Shown here one piece after another: positions 45,501 through 54,624 of a stretch of DNA of 64,000 nt. Numbering within the stretch: position 1 is the first letter of the stretch; every line of letters begins with the position of its first letter. Origin of the DNA: Drosophila miranda (lineage: Eukaryota; Arthropoda; Insecta; Diptera; Drosophilidae); contig NW_022881603.1 of NCBI RefSeq assembly GCF_003369915.1, positions 8,725,249-8,789,248 on the forward strand, given 5' to 3'. A program made the position numbers and the translations under genes. The notes below the pieces were generated by a model. It ran no database searches. It saw only the letters and a list, made by a program, of their open reading frames with translations, and had not been told where the DNA came from.

Positions 45501-47587
45501 CGACTGCATGTTGTTGTTCTGCTGCTGCTGGAGGGCGATCTCCAGCAGCTCGTCGTCCAGTTTGTTGAGGAAGAAGGGATTGGTGGAGCCGCTGGCGGCA
45601 AAGTCAAACGAGCTCTGGCCGTTGGTGGCGATCAGCTTGGGCGTGTACTCGGCGGAGGGAATGAATGTGGGATTCAAGCTGTTGGTGCCGGCCCCCTCGG
45701 GGAAGTAGCCACTGGCCGTCTGCAGCGAGTCGGGGCTCGTGGGCGTGGGCGGCAGCAGCAGTGGCGTCTGTTCAATATCCTCCGACGGCTTGTACGGTGT
45801 GACTATCTGCTTGGGCACATGATTGTACTGCGAAATGGGTGGACACAGAAAGAGATCAGCTGTGGATAAGATAGAAGACCATCTCTGCTTACATTTTGAG
45901 AGCTTCCCAGGAAGGCAATGTCGCCGAAGGTGGCTCCATCGATGCCCACATGTCCGGTGTGCTTGAAATCGTTCTGCGGCTTTGAAATCATCTCCGTGCG
46001 CAGCTTGCGCTTGCTGATGCGATGGTCGCTCGCCCGGCTGAACGAGTCGCGATTGGAGCTGGAGGGCAGGCCCTCAAGGAAAGCCACCGTGTTCGAGGGG
46101 TTGAAGTAGCCGGTCTTGCCGGTGGTGAGCACTCCCTTCCAGAAGGGTGAGCCCGTATTGCGGTCCAGGACGCTGATGATGTCGCCCTGGCGGTACATCA
46201 GGTGATCCTTCTTCGGTTCCGTGCAGCTGACCACCGCCTTGAGCTGCTCGGGCTTCATGTCCGGTAGCTGGTCGTAGATCTCCCCGAACTTGGGTCGCTT
46301 GGCCGCGTCGTCCTGCCAGCACTTCATCATCAAAGTGTAGTACTCACTGGGGCAGTAGTCGGGCTGCTCCAGGCGCTGAAAGTTGGGGGCATCGATGGCC
46401 TCCAGTATCTGGAGTCCGGTTAGGGCGGCCCAGGGCTGGAACCCGTACGAGAACATCTCCCATAGACAGACGCCGTAGGCCCACACATCGGAGGCGTTGG
46501 TGAAGCGCAAGTAGTTGATGCACTCGGGAGCACACCAGGCAATCGGCAGCTTTAGGTTCACATTGAAGTTGGTCTTGTAGTAGTCCTTGCCAACACCCAA
46601 AGCCCGCGACAGCCCGAAGTCTGAGATCTTCACCTTGTCCTTGCTGAATACCAGAATGTTCCTTGCGGCGAGATCCCTGTGGATGAGGCGCTTCTGTTCG
46701 AGGTAACGCATCCCATTGCATATCTGCAGGGCAAACTCGCAGAGCGTCGGAATCGTGAGGAAACTGACGCGAAGCCCAGAGTCCTTGAGGCACTCGAGCA
46801 GGGAGCGCAGGTGCGCCAATTCAGTGACCAGCATGAGCGAATCTGTGGCCAGGACCACACCGTACAGCCGCACAATGTTCTCGTGCTCGATGGAATGCAT
46901 GATGGCCGCCTCCTTCAGAAACTCCATGGGATTCGACTGCATCCGCTCGCGACAGAGGCACTTGATGGCCACTTGGATCTGCGGAGGTGAACAATCAATG
47001 AATCATCGTTTGCGGTGCTACTCACTGCCCACTGCTACTCACCCTCTCGCTGCCATTTGTCCAGACACCCTGCTGCACAATGCCAAACTCCCCGGTGCCC
47101 AGCTGCTTGTTGACGCTGATCGAGTCGGCCGGTATTATGTGCTTGTTGTTGGGCACCTTGCTGGGCGATGTGGAACCGTTCTTGGTCGCCTGCGACGCGG
47201 CTGGACTTCCATCGGGGGACACTTGGGCCGACCCGGCCCCATCCTCCCGTCTCACCATCGTGGTGGGGGTCTGCAGCAGACGCTTGATCTTGCTGAGATA
47301 GCTGTGGGGAAAGTGCTTCTCGTAGAATTTGCGGAGTCTTCGGATTTCCGGCCTCGAGAGGCCAATGAAACGCAGATCCTCATCCGCTGCATATTTAAAT
47401 TGAGCCGCGTTCGTTATTTTCAATTCATTTCTGAGGGAAGAGAAGGGGTGGATGTGGTGGAGTAGGAGAGGAGGATGAGTTTTGGGGGGAACCACATTCA
47501 ATTTCTGGGTCACTCACTTGACGGCATTGTAGTACTGTTGCAGTTCGGACTTTGTGAGGAATTCGTATAAATCAATTTGTGGATTCT
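23003..47587 (-). CDS. Ack-like: Ack-like (PR2) non-receptor tyrosine kinase gene, transposon-swollen and frameshifted
   Basis: Exons on the minus strand are 47518-47587, 47043-47430, 45893-46978, 45125-45827, 44834-45062, 42617-44617 and 23003-24562. The first visible exon starts at an acceptor in mid-frame, so the true start codon lies upstream in an exon I could not identify. The order of domains (helical N-terminal region, kinase, SH3, long disordered part, UBA-like end) is that of ACK kinases, which signal from Cdc42 and receptor tyrosine kinases at membranes. A 1-base loss in a G run near 45490 breaks the frame after the SH3 region. The intron 24563-42616 contains about 16 kb of transposons. 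The exon 42617-44617 has its own TAA, so it may also be an alternative terminal exon. Confidence 0.8.
24864..25856 (+). mobile_element. DINE-1/ISY-like Helitron, copy A
   Basis: This non-autonomous element has no coding capacity. It starts TTTTTATACCCGATACTCA, carries the phrase CGTTTCCGACCCCATAAAG and a TGTC/CGTC microsatellite at about 25009-25056, and ends with GTATCGGGTATAAC and a short hairpin (GGTGTCCGCAGCAAC). The near-terminal ATACCCGATACT/AGTATCGGGTAT forms an inverted pair. These are hallmarks of the Drosophila DINE-1/INE-1 family, whose D. miranda version is known as ISY. About 115 bp present in the other copies are missing after CACTATA near 25608. Confidence 0.8.
25927..26143 (+). 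repeat. Copia 5' LTR, copy A (217 bp)
   Basis: It begins TGTTGAAATT, ends CACAATA and is followed at once by the primer site GGTTATGGGCCCAG, as in D. melanogaster copia. The ending in TA rather than CA is fixed by the TAATA duplication around copy B. Confidence 0.88.
26291..28786 (+). pseudogene. Copia gag-pol, truncated copy A (gag, protease, integrase)
   Basis: The frame starts MSVSLQIEKLGEDNYDVWSM. It carries a UBN2-type gag, a zinc knuckle (CYKCKQSGHRASEC, about residue 240), an aspartic protease (WCIDSGATSHMCC) and integrase (HTDVCGP, LRSDNGTEY, NGVAERANR as D, D, E). The native frame ends at the duplication break, and the last codons before the stop at 28840 come from antisense Ack-like exon. 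No polymerase is encoded, so the copy is inactive. Confidence 0.92.
28787..28869 (-). pseudogene. Duplicated fragment of the Ack-like terminal exon with its 3' splice site
   Basis: This is a copy of 24480-24562, the first 83 bp of the terminal exon, preceded in transcription by the same intron end (28870-29170). The Ack-like transcript would meet this acceptor before the real one. An exon using it would read ALIGKEGLEAYNSL and then run into antisense copia sequence. Confidence 0.9.
29171..30691 (+). mobile_element. DINE-1/ISY-like Helitron, copy B, with a copia-derived insert
   Basis: This is the duplicate of copy A. It keeps the segment missing there and contains about 420 bp of foreign sequence at 30056-30475 taken from copia. 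The ends and internal landmarks match copy A. It has no genuine coding frame. Confidence 0.85.
30056..30475 (+). repeat. Copia gag-protease fragment inserted in the Helitron (templated filler)
   Basis: The insert matches copia from about 31760 (AACGGTGCGCGTTCG, in gag) to about 32172 (GTATGTGCCGGA, after the protease). It carries GGAACTG as in copy B, not GGAGCTG as in copy A. A few unmatched bases (TGCTGG) lie at the left junction. No LTR and no target duplication accompany it, so it looks like templated repair of a break and not retrotransposition. Confidence 0.85.
30762..30978 (+). repeat. Copia 5' LTR, copy B
   Basis: The 217-bp LTR is followed directly by the primer site GGTTATGGGCCCAG (from 30979), which pairs with the initiator-Met tRNA half used by copia. 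It is preceded by TAATA. Confidence 0.9.
31126..35107 (+). pseudogene. Copia gag-pol, copy B (one nonsense codon and one frameshift)
   Basis: From 31126 a 934-codon frame covers gag with the CYKCKQSGHRASEC knuckle, protease (DSGATSHM), integrase (HTDVCGP, SDNG, AERANR) and the start of reverse transcriptase (WVFRIKRNQNG, VAQGCGQQFGVNYWETYSPV). It ends at a TAG (33928-33930), apparently a former tyrosine codon before LNGKLQEVVY. About 50 bp on, the frame shifts by an apparent 2-base loss near 33970. The rest of the polymerase follows (GLKQSGRVWN, catalytic AVYVDDLII) with RNase H (FADADWA, SSTEAEYVAL) to the stop at 35107. Confidence 0.92.
35145..35361 (+). repeat. Copia 3' LTR, copy B
   Basis: The 217 bp are the same as the 5' LTR and are followed by the right TAATA duplication (35362-35366). 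The short stretch from there to 35447 is AT-rich Ack-like intron. Confidence 0.9.
35452..35708 (+). repeat. Gypsy 1 5' LTR (257 bp)
   Basis: It ends ACTACTACA. Its first bases read CAGGAAACG where the 3' LTR reads TGTAGGAAACG, so the terminal TG was lost after insertion. Other differences from the 3' LTR are few (for example GAGAGCGATAG against GAGAGCCGATAG). Confidence 0.88.
35712..35729 (+). other. Primer-binding site for tRNA-Pro
   Basis: TGGGGGCTCGTCCGGGAT is the exact complement of the last 18 nt of a tRNA-Pro with its CCA, the same primer used by gammaretroviruses. It starts three bases after the LTR. Confidence 0.85.
35917..36520 (+). repeat. Tandem 151-bp repeats in the gypsy 1 leader (about four units)
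   Basis: Units begin at GCGACAAAAC at 35917, 36068, 36219 and 36370, an exact 151-bp spacing. The first three are nearly identical. The fourth is shorter and divergent and grades into unique leader. Each unit carries CAAAACCTTCGTTGTTGTTG and a purine-rich end. Because 151 is not a multiple of three, this is not a coding repeat. Confidence 0.9.
36871..37779 (+). CDS. Gypsy 1 gag with N-terminal SAP-like motif and zinc knuckles
   Basis: The 302-residue protein starts MQVEEIMTLRVADLREKL. Residues 7-35 fit a SAP motif (helix-LRELALQTTGRKRDL-helix), a DNA-binding fold found in some insect gypsy gags. A capsid-type core follows (FSGSNNPDINQWIEELE, LLVGAAKSFARSL, VEVHRMLQKRQQKKGESLHEFL). The end holds two knuckles, CFKCGDKSHLRKDC and CFKCGQPGHRA. 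After the second knuckle the sequence jumps to protease-end sequence, so the protease active site appears deleted. The start ATG follows a 1.16-kb leader. Confidence 0.85.
   Translation: MQVEEIMTLRVADLREKLRELALQTTGRKRDLQDTLLIHHGFPVGDEEESEDESVVTAVDTVAVQPGTRQAEYKSWFTLKDVKGSVSQFSGSNNPDINQWIEELEECAATVQWSQLQLFIYAKQLLVGAAKSFARSLRDIRNWNSLKAALLDEFSVKLSSVEVHRMLQKRQQKKGESLHEFLYALMEIAKPIKLDDESLIEYFVDGIPDARASKAMLYQARNLKELKFQIDVYQKARGGSKPMSKNWPLSNKSESSVKGSMAENFRKCFKCGDKSHLRKDCPKNDFCCFKCGQPGHRAASHQ
37780..40619 (+). pseudogene. Gypsy 1 pol remnant (protease end, RT, RNase H, integrase)
   Basis: Several frames together give the end of a protease (FEAILGRTILDH), RT (CCDYRKLNEKI, TLDLTNGFFHVPV, catalytic VYMDDVIICS), RNase H (TEIHTDASKWGYGAVLL), the HHCC zinc region and integrase (HIDQVGPM, IVTDRGAAFMSN, GNGQFERMHK) with a GPY-like end (LRPYKVVRVKNHGRYEV). 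Breaks include a frameshift near 38470, a TAA right after the YMDD box (near 38625), a frameshift near 39190, and TAG codons near 39765 and 40047. The last codons enter the 3' LTR. It cannot produce a working enzyme set. Confidence 0.88.
40556..40815 (+). repeat. Gypsy 1 3' LTR (260 bp)
   Basis: It begins TGTAGGAAACG and ends ACTACTACA, followed by the TATA duplication. It contains CAAATAAATG, an AATAAA polyadenylation signal at about 40775. Confidence 0.9.
40820..42616. other. Non-coding part of the Ack-like 3' intron or alternative 3' UTR
   Basis: The stretch is AT-rich with simple repeats, including eleven TG units at 41569-41590 and GGTAATT repeats near 41640. I see no exon or transposon. 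If exon 42617-44617 ends transcripts at its own TAA, part of this is its 3' UTR. Confidence 0.45.
42617..45062 (-). CDS. Ack-like: Ack-like exons 44834-45062 and 42617-44617 (disordered region)
   Basis: The exon 44834-45062 follows a good acceptor and ends DIQ before GTGAGG. It joins in phase to 44617 (RFRSLSEIKNGADLRV), where the next exon begins after GCGCAG. The 667-codon exon is rich in Ser, Gly, Pro and Gln, with polyglycine (near 43290), EEEE, QQQQ and poly-Ser tracts, and it has no breaks. A TAA at 42617-42619 closes it after IPPSPAP. Disordered Ser/Pro-rich tails with SH3- and SH2-binding motifs are usual for ACK kinases. Confidence 0.8.
45125..45827 (-). CDS. Ack-like: Ack-like exon after the SH3 region, with a 1-base frameshift
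   Basis: The exon starts YNHVPKQIVTPYKPSED after an acceptor at 45828-45830 and ends NEISAR before GTTAGA. It is 703 nt, but 704 nt are needed to connect the frames of the exons on both sides. The break is in a run of six G (minus strand) near 45490. One more G would join NMQSRGG to SRSVLQDDPHEYQE. This is either a real mutation or a homopolymer sequencing error. Confidence 0.82.
45893..46978 (-). CDS. Ack-like: Ack-like exon with tyrosine kinase and SH3 domains
   Basis: The 362-codon exon holds the kinase from the VAIKCL lysine motif to the end, and then an SH3 domain. Visible catalytic parts are the conserved glutamate in FLKEAAIMHSIEHENI, the loop HRDLAARN, the metal-binding DFG in KISDFGLSRALG, the substrate segment PIAWCAPE, and DVWAYGVCLWEMFSYG. 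The SH3 part reads YRQGDIISVLDR ... FWKGVLTTGKTGYFNPS. ACK kinases phosphorylate targets on tyrosine downstream of Cdc42 and growth-factor receptors. The exon has no break, so decay here is limited to the neighbouring exon and the intron. Confidence 0.92.
47043..47587 (-). CDS. Ack-like: Ack-like N-terminal exons (helical region and glycine loop)
   Basis: Exon 47518-47587 encodes NPQIDLYEFLTKSELQQYY. It is spliced to 47043-47430, which encodes FKYAADEDLRFIGLSRPEIR, the SAM-like helical part of ACK kinases, followed by a Ser/Pro linker and the ATP-binding glycine loop KQLGTGEFGIVQQGVW. The phases match across both introns. The exon at 47587 starts at an acceptor, so at least one more exon lies upstream. 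Confidence 0.85.
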
Positions 47588-48914
47588 CTGGAAACGGGAC
47601 AGAACATAGCGGAGCGGAAAATGTAGTTTAAAAATAAACACATTAAATTCTCAAGTCCATAATCTGGCACTAGCCCGCACGCAGGAGCGCAGCGAAATGC
47701 CCCTGAGATCAGGGCCTTATCTTTGATGTTTGTATTGCTCCGCGGAGGGAGAGGATGTGGCAATAAATAAGCACTTTAACGATGGTACCCATCCATCCAT
47801 CCAAAGCAAATCCGGCCATGGTCGGGACAGCGACAGCAACAGCACACCAACGCCAACGCACTTCCCCAGTGATTTCGTTTGCTCCAGGGGCGCCCTCTCC
47901 AGAATGTAAAAATCTCATTTAGCTTGGAGCTCTTTTCCCACTCCCTCCTGCACGTACACACTCCCACACACACACAAACACAAACACTCGCACACCAGCC
48001 CTCTCCCATGCGTGAGCACATTGACACAGAATTCTGATTGCCTTGCTGCCCTGCCTGCTTCACCCGCATTTGTCATCCGCCCCACGCATCGCCTTGCCGC
48101 TGTCACCTTTTGTTTGCTGCAAGAGAGCGCCCCCCACCCACAAACTCACTCACCGCTGCATACTGCATGCAAGGGAAGCAGCGCAAGCAACAAATGTATG
48201 TACACAGCAGCAGAATTGCTGTTCTCTGCTGTATGGGGCTGATAATAGCCGTCAGGTCAACGTCAACTCCCTCGTCGTTGGACAGGGATTTGCGATTTGA
48301 GTCATCGGCGGATGCCAGGCGCTGCGACGACATTCATTCAACGGTGAAATTGTCATTTCCCTTTCAATGTTGCACATTATCTGGAGCCGCCCCCATTCAG
48401 GATGGAGGCCTTTCCCGCAGGATTACGCTTGTCCTTGAATATGCAAAATAAAATCGATCGGCCAATACACACAAAACACACAGCACACCAATACAAATGC
48501 ACAACTGCGTAGCAGGGAAAATAATGTTTTAGCTGCATTTCGCTTGATATTTTTCAATACACCCATTAAAAATCACTTTGGGGTTGCCAATAAGATCACT
48601 TTTCACAATTGATTTGCATTTTTTCTGTCAAACTTACCCATTTTAATCCGTGCGCTTCTGCATTGTTTTTTGTTTTTTTGCTGCAATTAGTGAGACTAAA
48701 GACGAAAGCGGCGAAAATACCGAATGCTTGGCTGGGCCAGTGTTGGTATATTCTTGAGAGTGCAGTAATGAGTGAGACCGCAAGGCACAGATTCAAAAAA
48801 GATACTTTATATTTGTGGTTTATTCATAGACATATTGGTTAATTTAGATATAAAACAAAATGGTAACCGCATTAGTGCGTTTGTGAACATGCTTCCTACT
48901 ATTTGAGCAGAGTT
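47588..48914. other. Ack-like upstream region and spacer to TppII
   Basis: The region contains the unassigned Ack-like 5' exon(s) and promoter, a CA-rich stretch (47950-48000) and the 3' UTR of TppII. A TTTATT at 48819-48824 is AATAAA on the minus strand, about 90 bp after the TppII stop. I see no other gene or transposon. Confidence 0.45.
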
Positions 48915-51900
48915 TTAAAACAGACGGTATGTGCTTGGGAAAGAGGAGACAGTCATGCGTTTAATAACTGCTGTAATGTGCTCGTGCCCCAAGGCACTGT
49001 TGATGGCGGCCAGTTCGTCGTATTGCTCGCGTGTGCGCTTGTCTTCAATCAGCTTCACAATGTACTTGTACATGCGTCCGTAGTGGGCATGGGCGTAGGC
49101 ATGCCACAATGCAAACTGTATTGCCTTCGAGTCGTTGGCGTCCACAAACTTGATAATATGCGTGTACACATCGTTTATATCGGCCAGGCGATCCTTGAGA
49201 CTGTCATCCAGGACAGCCAACTTGGCAATGGCTATGCCCTTCTTGCTGAGGGCTTCGATGAGATTGTTTCGCTGCTTGTCCATGTTGCTGAAAGTTAAAG
49301 TTAATTGTACAGTCAATCGATCAAATTGCATCCTCTTTCATTCACATACGGCTTAATCTTGGCCGCATCGGGACGAGTGTCGTTCTTGAGCCCGTAGTAG
49401 GAGAGCAATGCCTCTGCATCGGTTTCCACAATCACATTCTCGGCCAGCTTGATCACGCGTTCCAGGGCACTTCGCAGCTTCTTCTGTTCTTCCTTCTGCT
49501 GGTCGGCATTCTCTCCCACAGGCTTATCGCTCTTTTGACCATTTGTAAAGGTCAGCGGAAAAGCAGAATTCAACTGAGCTGCCTCGATGTTCTGGATGAG
49601 CAGCAGATGTAAATGCTTGGGATGGGCTTCCACCACCTCGTTGTATATCTTCTCGGCCATCTCCGGTTCTGCAAGAAAAGGCATTTCAATAAGTCAATCA
49701 ATAGATGGATATGGGTAATCTCTTACCACACTTGACTATGTGCGTGCACTGGAAGTCACGCAAAATCTCGCTATATTCATCCGAATTTGTCTTCCCCTTC
49801 TTGGGCGAGGCGGGACTGCCACTGCCCTCTGGTGGCGTGTCGGTCTGCGTGGCGACTCCATCGCCGGCGGCTGAATTCGCCGGATTGACGGACGTGGCTG
49901 CCGTGGCATTTGCAGAGCTGTTGCCGTTCCCAGATGAATTTGTCTTCTTCTCGGCAGGATTGAGGATATAAGTGAATGAATGTAGCGCCACACGACGGCC
50001 TGCCTCGTCCTTGGGGAAGACCAGGTTGCCGGACAGCCAGGCACACTGGGCCGGGAGATTGGCCTTGTTCAGCCGCTCCTGGCTAATGGGGGCAATGTAC
50101 ACCACTCGAGTGGATCGCCGCACCACAGCCGCGGCCAGCTTGCGCCCTCCTACAATGCAATGATTGTAGTTCTCGTAGAAGTCGAGGCTGAGGAAGTTGA
50201 CGAGCTTGAATGAGGCCACCAGATTGGCGTCCGAAATCTTTTCCAGCAGATCGCGTTTCTCGTGACGCACCTGCAGGCGGATGGTATATTCACCCTTCTC
50301 CAGCTTTGTGAAGAAATTCTGCGAGTGCGCATCGCCGGTGGCCACCAAGGCCTTATTTCCATCGTACAGCATCCACATCTGGGACTCGAACTCCGACTCG
50401 TACAGCGAATCATTGAAAATAGGAGCATGGAGGGACACCTCCGCCGCCTTGGCCACATTCAGATTGTACACAAATAGGTTCTGGTATACCTGTCGACCCT
50501 CTGGTATGACATCACGGGTGGCGCTCAATGGCGAGATCTTTGCCTCAGTGGGCTTCAGCACAACGGCGGCAGTCTTCAGTTGCAGCTGTGGCAGGATATC
50601 CTCCGCGACCAGGGCCTCGATTTCTAGTTTGTGAATGCCTTTGCCAGCGTGCATAACATCTGGAAAGGATTAGCGTGGATTAGTGGACCGAAAGAGCAGG
50701 ACTCGCTATCGATGGCGACTCACATGCATTGAGATTGGAGGCTTCAACGCCACGGAATTCGAGGCTGTACTTCAAGTGACTCTGGCCATAGTTGGACCAA
50801 TACTTGGCTATGCACAGCTCCAGAATCTTGCCAGCCTTTACCCTAAAGGTCGTGGTCGATTCATGGTTCGAGCTGACGGAAATGATCTTCATGGTCTCGT
50901 TCTTTCGGCAGGACTGCTTTGGCAGCAACTGATTGGTGTGTAGGAAGAATTTTCCTGTGTCCTTGCCACGATTGGGATCGGTGATCGCATGCGCAGCACT
51001 GTAAAAACACGAAAAAATTTCATTTTATACCGAAACTGAACAATAGAACGCTGCTGAGCTCTCACATGCCCAGGTGGCACGGGCTGGGACCAAGATAAAG
51101 TCCCGCTGTATGGTATTGGGCTGGAACTCAACGCTGTTGTCCCCCTTGGTGGAGGCTGGCTCGAAGATTGGTGTGTTCAGATCAGATCAGCCACATGGGG
51201 CTGCACCACAGTCACAGGGATCTCAAAGAGAGGGCCCTTGGTGACGCAGTCCGTGTCGTAGGCTCGAATCCTGAAACGATCGAAAGACAAGGGTAAGCAA
51301 AGGACAATTAGTGGGGGGAGGACTGCTTACACAGCGCTGTGTCCGACGGGTCGATGCGGACGACAATGGAGCGAGTTCCATAGCTGAGATCCAGAAAGGA
51401 GCCACACTGCGCCCAGGTCTGGGAGCTTATCAGATTCAAACGCACATTAAAGTTGAACTTATCCTTGGGATCTGTAGAAGGAAACCAGCTTAGTGAGTGC
51501 TTCTTGGATGCTGTTTGGATACTAACCCGTCTCCTTGTCGTTGAAGAAGACCGGCTCGATGTTGACATTAAAATCGATGAAATTACGGAGGACGCCTTGC
51601 CGAACGTGGATGCCCTTGGCCTGGTTGTTGCCCACGCGAACCGAGAACCTGAAATATTGCATACAGAATATTTTATACTCCAATCGGAGACACTCAATGG
51701 GGCTGGGACCCACCTCAACATATTATCCTTGGACTGACGATTCTCCACCAAATGCTCGAAGGCCTTCTCCACATTCAGCAGTCCGTGACCCTGGGCAAAG
51801 GGATCCACATAGCTCAGTTTGGTGGCAGTGACGCTCAGGGCTCGCTTAATACTGTACGGCGAATACTCAATGTTTTGCTGTTTGAGTCCGGAGATAAGCA

Positions 51901-53709
51901 GGGCCACAGCACCGGCCACATGGGGTGCGGACATGCTGGTGCCATTCATCAGCTGCGACTTGCTCATGGTGAACTGTGTTACGGACGCAATGGCCCCAGC
52001 GGGAGCACAGACCGTAACGCCCTGGCCGCCATCGATGCAGGGATCGCGCGAGGTCCATGTGTACACATTGCCGGGCAGCTTGTCCCGCATGGCATACTCT
52101 GCCTCCATCATTTGGGGCGAGACATAGGCACCCACGCCAATCAGGCTGGGCTGACTGATGTCCGGCGGTGTGCCAACAGTGCTGAGCGCTGGTCCATGGT
52201 TGCCCGCGGAAGCTACCCAGACAACGCCATACTTGTTTACGATCTCGTTCATTAGGTCGCCAACGCGGCTGAAATTGATTAGGCAGAGATTAAATTTAAT
52301 TGATATCACAGGTGAATGCTTGCTGTAGTGTGTTTATCTGATGTCAGATGTCGGAGAAAAAGAGGAATGGAGTGTAGATTGTGTGGGTTCTGAAACGTAC
52401 CTCGAACACCCCCTATTCTTCTTTACCTTTCGACGTATATCACCAAACTCGCTAAAGAAACAGTCACTTTTGGGTTAGCTTTCATTAGGCCACTCAGACT
52501 AGCTTACCCGGAATTCGACCAGTTGGCATGCTCGCCATAGCTCATGTTGATCACGTCGATGCGTCTGCCCTCGCGGCACAGCTCCATTACCTTCGTCATG
52601 GCCCGAACCAGAGCGGTGCCAGTCTCCATGGACCCCAGGCGGCCATCTCCGATGGTCATGGACACGATTTTGGCATTCGGTGCTACGCCGTCAACGTCTC
52701 TCGAGCTGTGGTTGCCACTGGCTATCGACGAGACGCGCGTGCCATGGGGCGAGCACATGCCGACGATTTCCAGAACATCGCCCTCATCGTGGACGTTTAC
52801 TGATATCGACAGGAAGTCATCTACGTTCTGCGTCTCGTGCGTCTTTGAGTACTCGACAATGCGCAGGGCCCGATCCAGGTTGCCCTGCTCGGTGGTGTCG
52901 ATGAGGGTTAGCCATCCGTTGGCCGTGGGAAAGAGGACACAGTCGTACGAGGTTTTAACGTCGTTGTAGACCTTCTCATAGCTATTGAGCATCTCCAGCT
53001 CAAAGTCTTGGTTCCCTTTTATGATTTTCTTGTCCCACGGCAGTTTGGGGGCTTCACCTGAAATAAGGATATGCATATGTATGTATTTAGCGACCCGATT
53101 TTCTCTGCAAGCGGCTTTTGGCTAACGTAACTGTATTTTGTGACTCGAATTCAGATATCTTGCGACTGGCGTTGGCCGTGGCAATCTTGTGGGGCTTATC
53201 CAAGTGCTTCAGCTTGGCCTGGGCTACAATGTTATCGCGCACCTTGGAGGGCACCAGATCACCGAAGCACTTGAGGCCCACGCGAACCGCCTTGTCAGTG
53301 TCCGTGTTCAGAGCCAGCAGCTCGGGACTGAGCGTCAAGGTGGTGCCAGACAAACCCTTCAGGGTTCCATTTTCATCTGGTGTTACCTTCTTCTTCATAT
53401 CTACGTCGCCGCATCCCGAGCAGTCGTAGCGCTCAATCACTTTAATCGTTTTGCCATCGACAAGCGTCTGAAGATACGCACACAAGTGCATCGAGCGAAA
53501 TGTGAAATGGAAATCCATGACACCACCAATTAAAAATGCCAACTCACCTCAAGTCCGGTAGCCCGAGGATCCACACCGGAATCAAATATGGCAATGGTTA
53601 CATCTTTGCCGTATTCGGGATACTTTTGCAGAAAATTTAGCACTCCTGTCTCCGCCTTTGGCACCAGGGCACCCGTATGAAATGACTCGACAATTCCGCT
53701 TGTAGCCAT
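48915..53709 (-). pseudogene. TppII: Tripeptidyl-peptidase II, frame-disrupted
   Basis: TPP II is a giant cytosolic subtilisin-like peptidase that removes tripeptides from proteasome products. Exons (minus strand) are 53548-53709, about 53131-53467, 52508-53057, 51713-52268, 51527-51648, 51331-51471, 51066-51270, 50724-50998, 49727-50659, 49350-49668 and 48915-49287. The catalytic triad is present: IFDSGVDPRATG (Asp), SPHGTRVSSIASG (His) and NGTSMSAPHVAG (Ser). The residue three after the catalytic His is Arg, not the usual His. Relative to the conserved protein there is a net 16-base loss near 51345, giving a TGA at the next splice junction, a 1-base loss near 51190 and another near 50985. 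No 5' splice site of the right phase is evident at the end of exon 2. The C-terminal exons are open. Confidence 0.85.
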
Positions 53710-53715
53710 ACTCAT

Positions 53716-54624
53716 AATTTCGAATTTATTGCTGTTCTCGCCGTGTTCTCGAAACTGTCGTGTTGTTGCTGTTTTAATATACAACAATATAGCCGTATGA
53801 TGAAAAACCCAACTTAGCCCACTTAAGCCCCCATATATTTAAATAGTTCAACTACTTGAGGTAAATGGCTGGAAAATTGAAATACCCCCTTGGCTTATAA
53901 TGGGTTAATCGTTCACCGACAAGGATTGGAAACCATATTGCTTAATTTTAATGTTCCGTTAAATATTATAAGCCCACATAATTTTATGAACCTATTTTCT
54001 AATCGACTGGCTTATTTTAAACACTTACTTTTATTGTATTTCTATATAGCTTTGAAAATGAAATTTAATAGGTTGATGAAATCACTAACCATACAGTATA
54101 TAGATGTGCCAGTTCATACAACGAAAGCGTCACACACTGGCTAGCGCGTTCAGTACCCCAGAGTGACGTCATCATGAGAGAGAGAGCGCAGAGAGAACAT
54201 CTTTGCATGTGTTAGTACACACGCAATACCCTCTAGTACCAGGCAACTAGTTCCGCACTGGTGCCGCACTAGCTACCATTCTCACCTCCCTGCTTCCAGA
54301 TCGATTACCCGCAATGTGTTTCAGCGGAAAATTTAACACATGCATGTCCTAGGGCGGAACCACCCCTTGTTCCCGCTCGATTACCCTTCGATTACCCGTA
54401 GCTAGTTGCTCAGGAGTTAAGAACTAGTTACCAGTAGAGAGCCAGCAACTAGTTCCCCACTCGACTACCCTTCGATTACCTGTAGCTAGCTCTGACCTAG
54501 TTACCAGTAACTAGTTCCGAACTGACTATTGGTAGTAGTCAATCTGGCAGTCTGGAATAATACAAAAATAAAAACACAATGTCTTTCATTATAACGAATA
54601 ATTTTAAATTATATGATGCTTAGC
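53716..54624. other. TppII upstream region and CTAGTT-rich spacer
   Basis: The first half is AT-rich and featureless and should hold the TppII promoter. From about 54225 to 54535 the sequence is full of the 6-mer ACTAGT and related words (for example AGTTACCAGTAACTAGTT) and of GATTACCC. The same CTAGTT words recur in the 63-bp repeats at 55431-55690. I see no gene. Confidence 0.45.

Noticed and set aside
51308..52309. Single 333-codon frame taken as one TppII exon
   Set aside because: Its middle is intron read-through followed by the wrong frame of the next exon; splice sites at 51713 and 51648 give the conserved protein sequence.
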